From Streptomyces natalensis ATCC 27448 (GTDB lineage: Bacteria > Actinomycetota > Actinomycetes > Streptomycetales > Streptomycetaceae): a DNA stretch of 64,000 nucleotides. How positions within the stretch are numbered: position 1 is the first letter of the stretch; each line of letters begins with the position of its first letter. The stretch spans positions 248,001 to 312,000 of the forward strand of contig NZ_JRKI01000029.1 of NCBI RefSeq assembly GCF_000935125.1, written 5' to 3'. Shown one piece after another: positions 24,101 through 31,145 of the stretch. The translations under genes and the position numbers were made by a program. The notes beneath the pieces were generated by a model. That model was given only the letters and a program-made list of their open reading frames with translations. It ran no database searches and had not been told where the DNA came from.

Positions 24101-27100
24101 CCCGCGCATATGTACAGGTGTCGCTGAACCTCGACGACGGCACGCTGTCGGTCTCCAGCAGCGACGACCACGTCGGCGCAGCACGCACGCACGCCCGCGC
24201 CCGCGTCCGGCGACTCGTCGCATCCCGCCCGGACCCCGTCGACCTTGCCGCCGCCCGCGGGCGATGCCGGCATCCCGTAACCGCCGAGCAGCACTACAGC
24301 CGCTGCGCGGACGCCGGACTCGGATACGGTCCGGGATTCCAGGTCCTGACCGAACTCGCCGTCGGCGACCGCGAAGTCCTGGCCCATTACACCCACGGCG
24401 CCCCGGGAGCTCCGTGGACCGTCCACCCCGCGCTCCTCGACGGCGCGCTTCAGGCGGGCGTTCCGCTGCTGGCCGAGCGGCTGGCGGAGGGGCAGGCATA
24501 TCTGCCGGCCGTCCTCGACTCCGTGCGCGTGTGGGCCACTCCCGCCCCGTCCGGCACCTTCGTGGTGAAGGAGCGGTCCCGCACCGCCGACGAGGTGTGC
24601 TGGGACATCGCCGTCACAGATCCCGACGGCACCGTGACAGTGCAGATGCAGGGCTGCCGCCTGCGGCGATTCACCGCCGCGCACCGCACCCCGCTCACCG
24701 TGCAGCACACGGTGCTCCGCGCGGCCCCGCCCGATGACGAGCCCTGTGCCCCGGTGCCGCTGCCTTCGCCCCCGCGGATCGCCTCGGCCTGCGCAGGGAC
24801 CGTGGCCGACCTGTGCGCGGACATGCGGGCGTTGGGCTACGAGAAGTACCTGCCCGGGTTCGCCGAGAGGTTCCTCGAGGCCCTTGTCCGGACCGTCTCC
24901 GATCTCCTGCCGGATCCGATGGCTCCCTTCACCGAACAGGACCTGGTGTCCTGGGGGTTGGACGACCGGCACCGGCACCTGTGGACACTGCTGGAGCCGG
25001 CGTTGCGACGTCGCGGCACCCTCGTCACCGGCGAGGACGGGCGCTGCCGCCTCGCGGCACCGCACGTCACGGCGGTCCCGTCATCGCGCGGGGCCGGGCA
25101 GCCCGGCCCGGCCTGCGTCGTCGAGCAGGCGCTCGCCTCGCAGCAGATCCAGCGCCTGCCGGAGGTGCTGCGAGGGCGCCAGGATCCGATGGAACTGCTG
25201 GCCGACGACGCCGCGGTCCGGACCCTGGAGCAGTTCTACGACACCGCGCAGTACTGCCGGTTCCCCAACCGGCTCGCCCAGGCCCTGCTGCGTGAAATGG
25301 TCCGGGCCTGGCCGGCCGACCGGCCGCTGCGCGTACTGGAGGTCGGAGCGGGCACCGGCGGCACCACCGCGGCCCTGCTGCCCGTGCTGCCCGCGGACCG
25401 CACCCGCTACTGCTTCAGCGACGTCTCGCCGATCTTCTTCCCCCGTGCGAAAGCCCGGTTCAGCGCCTACGACTTCCTCGACTACCGCACCCTCGACCTG
25501 GACGCGGACCCCGCCGAGCAGGGATTCACCCCGCACGGCTTCGACATCGTGATCGCGGCCAACTCCCTCCACACGGCCCAGGACCTCAGATCCGCCCTCC
25601 ACCGGGTCGCCGCCCTTCTGGCACCGCGCGGCGCCCTGCTCGCCGTCGAGTCGCACGACCCCGAGACCCTGGCCTCGATCTTCGGTACGTTGGAGAGTTT
25701 CTACAGTCACCGTGACACGGAGCTGCGGCCGCACTCGCTCCTGCTGCCGCGCGATCAGTGGCCCGCGCTGCTGGCGGACTGCGGCTTCGAGGACGTCGTC
25801 CAGGAAGGCTACGACCGGGCACCCGCCCGGGACTTCGGCTCCGTCCTGCTTGCCCGGGTCGCCGCCACCGGCTCCGACCGGAACACCGCTCCCCTCCCCC
25901 TGCGCCTGCCCGAGGACCGGTCGGGCACGACGTTCCTGGTCGCCGCGGAGACGCCGGACGCCCAGGCTCTCGCCGGCGCTCTCGTCAGCACCGTCACCGC
26001 CGCCGGTGCCACCGCCACACCACCGTTCGCCATGCCCGACACCGCAGCCGACTGGGATGCCCACCTGGCCACGGCCCGGCAGGACGCCGGCTCGGAAACC
26101 CTCGCCGTGGTGCTCGTCTTCGGTGAGGCGACCGAAGACGACCCGGACGCCGTGCTGGCACGTGCCGCCCGGCGTGCGGAGACGATACGCACCTGTACCG
26201 AGGCGTGCGACCGCCTGCCCGAAGCCCTCCGGCCCGAACTGTGGCTGGTGACCCACCCCTGCGACGTCGCGCCCCTGACGGCAGAAGACCCCCGGCCCGC
26301 GGACGCGGTGCTGTGGGGCCTGGGCCGCTGCGTGGCCAACGAGCTGCCCGGCCTCCACTGCCGACGCCTGTCCCTCCACCGCTCCGGCGTCGCCGGTGAC
26401 GACGCACGGCGGCTGGCACAGGAGCTTTTCCGGCCCTCCGACGAGGACGAGATCGCCCTCACCGCACAGGGCAGGTTCGTCCTGCGCGAGCAGGCCCGGC
26501 CGGCAGCCGTGCCGGCCACGGAGGGCCTCGCCTTCGCCTTGCAGATCCGTGACGCGGGACTGTCCTACCGCCTCGCCTGGCAGGAGGTCGAGCCCCGCGA
26601 GCCCGGGCCCGGTGAGGTGCTCGTCGAGGTGCGGGCCGCCGCCCTCAACTACCGCGACATCATGCAGAGTGTCGGCCTGCTACCGGCCGAAGCCATCGAA
26701 GGGACGCCGTCCGAAGACGGCCCCGGGCTGGAATGCGCGGGCACCGTCGTGGCGTGCGGTCCGGGCGTGACGGCCCTGAAGGCCGGAGACCGGGTCGCCG
26801 GCTTGTCCGCCGCATCCCTCGCCTCGCACACCGTGGCGCACGCCGACGCCCTGTGGCCGGTGCCCGACGACATGGCCTGTACCGAGGCGGCGACCATGCC
26901 CGTGGCGCTCGCCACCGTTCACTACAGCCTCGTCACCCTGGCACGGCTCCAAGCAGGAGAAACGCTCCTCGTCCACGGAGCTGCCGGTGGTGTGGGACTG
27001 GCGGCCCTCCAGTACGCCACCGCATGCGGTGCGCACGTCATCGCCACCGCCGGCAGCGGCCTCAAGCGGGACTTCCTGCGCCAGCTCGGCGTCCGGCACG

Positions 27101-28728
27101 TCCTCGACTCCCGCTCCCTCGACTTCGTCGAGCAGGTCAAGGAGATCACGCGCGGTCAAGGGGTCGACATCGTGCTGAACTCCCTGGCGGGCGAGGCCAT
27201 CACCCGCAGCCTCGAACTGCTCCGGCCCGGCGGCCGGTTCCTGGAACTCGGCAAACGGGACATCTACGAAAACAAGCCGCTGTTGCTGCGGCCCTTCCAC
27301 AACAACATCGCCTTCTTCGGAGTGGACCTCACCAAGGCTCTCGACAGCCCCGCCCACCTGGAGAGTCTCCGCCATGACCTGAAGTCCTCCGCCCTGCGCG
27401 AGGCATGGCGGCCGCTGCCGCACAGCGTCTTCCCCGCCGCACGGGTCACCGACGCCTTCGCGCTCCTGCAACACTCCCGTCACATCGGCAAGGTGGTCGT
27501 CGCCTTCGACCCGCTCGACGAGCCACCGCTCGTCGAACCCCGGCCCCGTGCGCCTCGCCTGGATCCGGACGGCACGTACCTCATCAGCGGCGGCACGGGC
27601 GGCTTCGGAGCGGCGACCGCACACTGGCTCGCCGATCTCGGAGCCCGGCACCTGGCACTCGTCAGCCGCCGCGGTGCCGACGCTCCGGAGTGCGAAGCCT
27701 GCCTCGCCGCGCTACGGGAGCGCGGGATCAGCGCCACGGCACACCCGGCCGATGTCACCGACCTGGCGGCCATGGCGGACGTGGTGGCGAGGATCGACGC
27801 CACCGGACACCCGTTGCGCGGTGTCGTCCACAGCGCGATGCACCTCGACGACGAACTGTTCGTCGACCTCGATGCCGAGCGGATGGCCGCGGTCATGGCC
27901 CCCAAGATCGGCGGAGCAGTGGTGCTCGATACCCTCACACGGGACCGGAGATGCGACCTGTTCCTGCTGTACTCCTCCGGCACGGCCGTGAGCGGCAACG
28001 TCAAACAAGCCCCCTACGCAGCCGGGAACCTCTACCTCCACGCCCTGGTCCGAAGCCGCCGCAGAGCGGGCCTGCCCGGTCTCGCCATCGCATGGGGTGC
28101 ACTCGCCGAGACCGGCTATGTCGCGCGGAACGAGCTGGTCTCCTCCCTGGCGAGCGTCGGCCTCCAGACGATCCGCCCGGCCGAGGCGTTCGCCCAGGCC
28201 GAGCGCCTGCTCCAGGCCGGCGCCGACGTGGCGGGCGTGGGCCGCTTCGACCACGCACGCGCCGCCATCCTGCTCCCGGTGATGGCGAGCCCCCGGCTGG
28301 CGGGACTCGTGCCGCCCGGGGCCGCGAGCGGTGCGCCCAGCAGGGAGGACCTGCTCCGCCAACTCGGCCGCATGACACAGGAAGAGGCGCTGAACTACAT
28401 CACCGACACCTTGGCCACGATGCTCGCCGGCGTCCTCCAGATGGACGCCACCCAGATCGACCCGCACCACAGGGTCGACTCCTACGGCCTGGACTCGCTC
28501 ATGGGCGCCGAGCTCCTCGTCCAGCTCCAGCAGCAGTACGACGTGCAGATCCCGCCGATGGAGCTGCTGCGCAACGCCAACAGCTCCATCGCCGACATCG
28601 CGCAGATGGTGTACCTACGGCTGGGACTGGCCCGCAGCACCGAAGCCCCCGCACTTCCGCCACCCCGAGCCGCCGAGGCCCAGGAGGCGCAGCCCGCGGC
28701 TCCCCTCCCCCACGAGCCGCGGCGCTAG
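21187..28728 (+). CDS. Single-module highly reducing type I PKS (KS-AT-DH-cMT-ER-KR-ACP)
   Basis: The 2,513-residue enzyme starts at ATG 21187, preceded by AGGAAGG; the frame open back to 21061 lacks similarity. Domains: KS about 10-435 (Cys182 in DTACSSS, His317 in EAHGTGT, His356 in KSNVGH); AT about 535-840 (Ser625 in GHSVGE; YAFH at 725-728); DH about 898-1165 (His924, Asp1085); C-methyltransferase about 1300-1560 (LEVGAGTGG, Glu1385); ER about 1785-2085 (HGAAGGVGLAAL); KR about 2120-2380 (GGTGGFG, Ser2263, Tyr2277, LDD motif); ACP about 2395-2475 (Ser2437 in GLDSLMG). All sites look intact. The order is that of fungal-type highly reducing PKSs, so it probably works iteratively to make a reduced, methyl-branched chain. 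There is no thioesterase; the divergent reductase probably releases the product. Confidence 0.93.
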   Translation: MSQRPDPSPDRALAIVGVSCRLPGGIAGMADLWAALREQKDLVTEMSTDRFDEDRFVDTSMPRVGKSYTAAGGFLDDIAGFDATYFGISPKEAAHMDPQHRLLLELTAEALDDGAIDPALLAGSDTAVYIGISDASYGALQMLKPWAISPYTMSGAASSIAANRLSHAFDLHGPSMAVDTACSSSLVALDRACHTLWEGTSHTVLCGGANILLSPYHYVGFSQASMLSERGKCAAFSADADGFVRAEGGGMVLLKRLTDALADGDRVHGVILGSASNSDGRTLGLSLPNPQAQEDLLRRVYADFGVHPDELVYFEAHGTGTLAGDPMEARAIGQALGIRRITGPLPIGSVKSNVGHLEPASGMAGLCKALLVLRHRTVPASLHAAMPNPHIDFTGLGIDLVTENRALKGAARPVVGVNSFGFGGANAHTILTDSPPRPVPPPCTPPPEGLPVLVTARTPQALTEATSRMAHHLGTADPEGLYDLAYTSCLRRGKHEHRTAVLAHTPQEAASKLTRIAEHGSGPTAQAVHSGRVAFVFTGNGSQWPGMGADLLANDPVFRATVASVDAELAPRLGWSVAEEMARPREDWRLAATEVAQPLLFAVQLGVVAVLRSQGVEPAMVLGHSVGEVAAAHTAGALTLAQAAEVLAVRSAAQAATAGSGRMAALGLGAEQATEALKPYAGRLEIAAVNSGKDVTVAGTAEAVAELGDELAKRQVFCRDLGLDYAFHSRAMDSRRAVITDALTALEPGLGEVPLYSTVTGARIDGMDLDAAYWWRNVREPVLFAEAVENALDDGADLFVEIGPHPVLRSPLRRITADRPRTTTAVVPTLHREADGPGDLATTRATLIAAGAATDWSRYFPRPGQVVDLPAYPWQRERHWGGGKELWTRNGPLDHPLLGARIAAPMPLWSGVVEPVLVPWLTDHRVAGSVVMPATGYLEMALAAGRLALGAPVETEYLDITSALVIPWDDPSRAYVQVSLNLDDGTLSVSSSDDHVGAARTHARARVRRLVASRPDPVDLAAARGRCRHPVTAEQHYSRCADAGLGYGPGFQVLTELAVGDREVLAHYTHGAPGAPWTVHPALLDGALQAGVPLLAERLAEGQAYLPAVLDSVRVWATPAPSGTFVVKERSRTADEVCWDIAVTDPDGTVTVQMQGCRLRRFTAAHRTPLTVQHTVLRAAPPDDEPCAPVPLPSPPRIASACAGTVADLCADMRALGYEKYLPGFAERFLEALVRTVSDLLPDPMAPFTEQDLVSWGLDDRHRHLWTLLEPALRRRGTLVTGEDGRCRLAAPHVTAVPSSRGAGQPGPACVVEQALASQQIQRLPEVLRGRQDPMELLADDAAVRTLEQFYDTAQYCRFPNRLAQALLREMVRAWPADRPLRVLEVGAGTGGTTAALLPVLPADRTRYCFSDVSPIFFPRAKARFSAYDFLDYRTLDLDADPAEQGFTPHGFDIVIAANSLHTAQDLRSALHRVAALLAPRGALLAVESHDPETLASIFGTLESFYSHRDTELRPHSLLLPRDQWPALLADCGFEDVVQEGYDRAPARDFGSVLLARVAATGSDRNTAPLPLRLPEDRSGTTFLVAAETPDAQALAGALVSTVTAAGATATPPFAMPDTAADWDAHLATARQDAGSETLAVVLVFGEATEDDPDAVLARAARRAETIRTCTEACDRLPEALRPELWLVTHPCDVAPLTAEDPRPADAVLWGLGRCVANELPGLHCRRLSLHRSGVAGDDARRLAQELFRPSDEDEIALTAQGRFVLREQARPAAVPATEGLAFALQIRDAGLSYRLAWQEVEPREPGPGEVLVEVRAAALNYRDIMQSVGLLPAEAIEGTPSEDGPGLECAGTVVACGPGVTALKAGDRVAGLSAASLASHTVAHADALWPVPDDMACTEAATMPVALATVHYSLVTLARLQAGETLLVHGAAGGVGLAALQYATACGAHVIATAGSGLKRDFLRQLGVRHVLDSRSLDFVEQVKEITRGQGVDIVLNSLAGEAITRSLELLRPGGRFLELGKRDIYENKPLLLRPFHNNIAFFGVDLTKALDSPAHLESLRHDLKSSALREAWRPLPHSVFPAARVTDAFALLQHSRHIGKVVVAFDPLDEPPLVEPRPRAPRLDPDGTYLISGGTGGFGAATAHWLADLGARHLALVSRRGADAPECEACLAALRERGISATAHPADVTDLAAMADVVARIDATGHPLRGVVHSAMHLDDELFVDLDAERMAAVMAPKIGGAVVLDTLTRDRRCDLFLLYSSGTAVSGNVKQAPYAAGNLYLHALVRSRRRAGLPGLAIAWGALAETGYVARNELVSSLASVGLQTIRPAEAFAQAERLLQAGADVAGVGRFDHARAAILLPVMASPRLAGLVPPGAASGAPSREDLLRQLGRMTQEEALNYITDTLATMLAGVLQMDATQIDPHHRVDSYGLDSLMGAELLVQLQQQYDVQIPPMELLRNANSSIADIAQMVYLRLGLARSTEAPALPPPRAAEAQEAQPAAPLPHEPRR

Positions 28729-29753
28729 CGCGTCGTCGGCTGGTGGAGCCAGGGCGCGCTGGTGGCCCAGAAGATGGCGTCGACGCCGAGGGTGTTCTTA
28801 CCGAAGTCGGTGAACTCCTTCCGGGTGTACGGCTTCTTCGTCCTGGGGCTCTTGTACTGGAAGTCGGGCTCCTGCACGGCCATCGCCACGAGGGGCAGTT
28901 TCCCCCGGTACTTGTGGAAGAACGGGTACGAGTTCTGCATCTGCGCCGGACGGTCCGGCAGGATGTCCGGCCCGCCCAGGCCGATCCCGTGCGACGCGGC
29001 GAACTCGAAGGTGCGCTGCATGTAGTTGCGGCTGTTGTTCCACTCGCCCGGCCAGAAGTTGACGTACTGGATGAACGGCGTCCTGGTGAAGACCTTCTTG
29101 CCGTAGGCCATATTGGCCAGCTCGGCGGAGAAGTAGGCGTCGTCGCTGTACCCGGTGTGATCCTTCTCCTTGTCCACCTCGGTGGCGGTCTCCGGAAGGT
29201 TCACCCCGGCCAGGCGCCCGTCGAACCGCTGCGCCAGTGCCTTCAGCAGATGCTGGAAGCGGCCCCGCACCTCCGGGTTCCACTGCGCCGCGACCGTACC
29301 GGGCTGACCGGGGCCGAGACCGTTCTCGTTCTTCGTCGGGGCCGCGCCTCCCTGGTACTTCGGGTCGGACAGCAGGTAGCCCGGGAGCCTGGTCGGGGGT
29401 GCGAAGAACCGGTCCTGGACCTGGATGAACAGCTTCTTGTGACGGGCCCGCAGATACGTCAGCGCCTGGTCGACCGACGAGAAGTCGTACTGGTCCTTCT
29501 TCCTCTCAAGCGCCTTCCACGGCACCACCAGTTGCACACCGGCGATATCGGGACGGTCGATCAGCGGCTTCACATTCGCGTCGAAGTCCCCGATCGACGC
29601 GTACAAGTAGTTGGCCGGCGGCTTGGCACCGGCCGATGGGGCGGAGTCCTTGGCGGACGACGATTCGGAGGCCGAGGCGGCCGTCCAAGCTGCCGCGGAC
29701 AGGGTGATCGTCATGAGCATTCCGGCACTGACTGCGATGCGTTTGGTCACCAT
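28725..29753 (-). CDS. Secreted TIM-barrel-like (glycoside hydrolase-like) protein
   Basis: The 342-residue protein has a signal peptide (residues 1-28, cleavage near ASA-SE) and a short Ser/Ala-rich spacer. The rest reads like a clan-A glycoside hydrolase barrel: GVQLVVPWKALE after strand two, KKLFIQVQDRFF after strand three, and GVNLPETATEVDK where an acid/base Glu is expected. No family number can be assigned and the substrate is unknown. The gene is convergent with the PKS and their stops share one CTAG. It sits beside other secreted carbohydrate-related genes but is separated from them by a remnant and a regulator. Confidence 0.65.
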   Translation of the reverse strand: MVTKRIAVSAGMLMTITLSAAAWTAASASESSSAKDSAPSAGAKPPANYLYASIGDFDANVKPLIDRPDIAGVQLVVPWKALERKKDQYDFSSVDQALTYLRARHKKLFIQVQDRFFAPPTRLPGYLLSDPKYQGGAAPTKNENGLGPGQPGTVAAQWNPEVRGRFQHLLKALAQRFDGRLAGVNLPETATEVDKEKDHTGYSDDAYFSAELANMAYGKKVFTRTPFIQYVNFWPGEWNNSRNYMQRTFEFAASHGIGLGGPDILPDRPAQMQNSYPFFHKYRGKLPLVAMAVQEPDFQYKSPRTKKPYTRKEFTDFGKNTLGVDAIFWATSAPWLHQPTTR

Positions 29754-29823
29754 GGATCCGACTGTGCGACACGGTTCTCAGAAAAATGTAAGAAGCCCGC
29801 GCCACTCCTCCCGAGCAGCCCCC

Positions 29824-30093
29824 GCGGCCCGCCGCACGCTCCTCGTCCCACGGGGTGAACCACTCGTCGTCGATCGCGAGCAGCCGGAACAGGTTCCGCA
29901 GGCCGTCGATGATGTCGAGATCGCCCTCGTCGCCGAAGCGGATGACGGGAAGCGTCGCGAGGTCGGCGCGGTCGTCGTGGTGCCACAGGGCGTAGAACGA
30001 ACCCGAGCCGGTTGCCTGGGCGAACGGGGTGAGCCGGTCGAGATGGCCTCGGACCACGTGCGTGGTGCGCACGCTACCGGCCGGGACTGACAT
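29824..30093 (-). pseudogene. Fragment of a hypothetical (SMI1/KNR4-like) protein
   Basis: About 70 residues read as good protein (FAQATGSGSFYALW, LPVIRFGDEGDLDII, LRNLFRLLAID), resembling the middle of Streptomyces proteins related to SMI1/KNR4-type immunity domains. Beyond WDEERA the frame turns to antisense of the secreted protein's signal region. No proper start or end exists, so I treat it as a gene fragment. Family assignment is tentative. Confidence 0.45.
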
Positions 30094-30168
30094 CGAACGC
30101 CGCCCCGTACGTTCACGGGGCGAGATGAGAAGTGCCGGCGGCCGAGAGCCGAACTGTCCGTTCCCGCA

Positions 30169-30642
30169 TCAGCACGAACGGCCCGCCTCGCCCTGGACGA
30201 GCGACTCCGTCAGATGCTCCAGGCGCATGGCGAAGGCGGCGGCTTCACCCGGCGGCCACGTCGCCATCTCCTCGGCCAGGAAGGATTCCATCGCCCCGCG
30301 CAACGCCGTGACGGCCCGCTCGCCCTCAGCGGTGAGGACCAGCTCGGTGGCGCGGGCGTCAGCGGGGTCGGGACGACGGTCGATGAGCCCGGCCTCCTGC
30401 AACCTGGTCGCATACCGGGTGGCGACGGTGCGATCCATTCCGATCGCCTCGGCGAGCTTGGTGGCGGTGACGGGTCCCACGCGAGCGAGCCCGGACAACA
30501 CCGGGTAGGTCGTGGCATCCACGCCCTGCACCCCGGAGGTCAACCGGCTGTAGAGCCCGGCACGGGTGGCCCGCAGGGTCAGCGCCCCAATGGCTGCGGC
30601 CACACGGGCGGCGGAAGTGCTGTTACGCGTCGTTTCCCTCAC
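30169..30642 (-). CDS. MarR-family transcriptional regulator
   Basis: From GTG 30642 the frame gives 157 residues with the MarR winged helix: TYPVLSGLARVGPVTATKLAEAIGMDRTVATRYATRLQEAGLI, split at the recognition helix (about residues 46-88), then the RRPDPADARATELVLTAEGERA wing. GAGGTG lies just upstream. The frame open to 31008 runs antisense through the neighbour and is not used. It is divergent from the 96-residue gene at 30731, and three repeated operator-like sites lie between and beyond the start. It probably represses both genes. The inducer is unknown. Confidence 0.85.
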   Translation of the reverse strand: MRETTRNSTSAARVAAAIGALTLRATRAGLYSRLTSGVQGVDATTYPVLSGLARVGPVTATKLAEAIGMDRTVATRYATRLQEAGLIDRRPDPADARATELVLTAEGERAVTALRGAMESFLAEEMATWPPGEAAAFAMRLEHLTESLVQGEAGRSC

Positions 30643-30654
30643 ACCTCGATGATA

Positions 30655-30718
30655 CGTGCAAAAAACACGGAGTTCCGCTAACCTCGAATGCGTGCAGAAA
30701 GCACGTTCATCGAGCACG
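30655..30718 (+). promoter_or_regulatory. Tandem MarR operator candidates
   Basis: Two 15-bp sites, CGTGCAAAAAACACG (30655-30669) and CGTGCAGAAAGCACG (30691-30705), agree at 13 of 15 positions and are spaced 36 bp start to start. The second has perfect 5-bp arms. A weaker third copy (11 of 15) is at 30704-30718. They fill the gap between the divergent MarR and 96-residue genes. Confidence 0.65.
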
Positions 30719-30730
30719 CAAAGGATAGTC

Positions 30731-31021
30731 ATGTCGCATTCGTCCTCGAACCCGCACCAGCCCGCCGTACGCCCCGAAGACGTCCTGCCCGAGGGCATCG
30801 ACTCGACCGCGATCAACGGGCTGACCGTCCGCAAGGGGTCGGTGGCCGCATTCGTCGCCAACGCGCTACGGCTGGAGGACCTCACCGAGGGCACTCCCGA
30901 GCACGCAGCCGTCGTCACGCAGATGCGAGAACTCGCTCCCGCCCTGCGCACCATCGGCCTCCTCGACGTCTTCCGGCCCCGCTCCCCCGCAGTGGAGCGG
31001 ATCCTCACCGAGGTCGCGTAA
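30731..31021 (+). CDS. Conserved hypothetical protein, 96 aa
   Basis: The start at ATG 30731 follows an AAGGA ribosome site; the frame open from 30656 overlaps the operators. The protein begins with a Ser/Pro-rich tail, then PEDVLPEGIDSTAINGLTVRKGSVAAFVANA, split across a predicted strand and helix, and ends FDV-like as GLLDVFRPRSPAVERILTEVA. It has no membrane segment, Cys or known motif. It is probably the main target of the divergent MarR regulator. It ends at a strong bidirectional hairpin. I recognise the type from other Streptomyces genomes but know no function. Confidence 0.7.
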   Translation: MSHSSSNPHQPAVRPEDVLPEGIDSTAINGLTVRKGSVAAFVANALRLEDLTEGTPEHAAVVTQMRELAPALRTIGLLDVFRPRSPAVERILTEVA

Positions 31022-31073
31022 CGCGGCGCGCCAGCGGCGCGGGGCGCCGGCGCCTGCGAGGCACCGGGAACAC

Positions 31074-31108
31074 GCGAACGGCCGCCGTTGGAGCCGGCGG
31101 CCGTTCGC
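31074..31108. terminator. Bidirectional hairpin terminator
   Basis: Perfect 14-base arms (GCGAACGGCCGCCG and its complement) flank a 7-base loop, midway between the convergent 96-residue gene and the beta-helix gene. It can end both transcripts. Confidence 0.85.
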
Positions 31109-31145
31109 TGTGGGGAGGGGTGGAAGGAGTGGGCGGACGTGCGGG

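Noticed and set aside
22240..25065. Long minus-strand open frame of 941 codons inside PKS1
   Set aside because: It is antisense to the KS-AT-DH region and arises from high-GC codon bias; its translation is low-complexity Gly/Arg/Val without domains.
27405..29858. Plus-strand frame of 817 codons across the end of PKS1 and the secreted gene
   Set aside because: It reads out of frame through PKS1 and then antisense to the next gene; no domain or start supports it.
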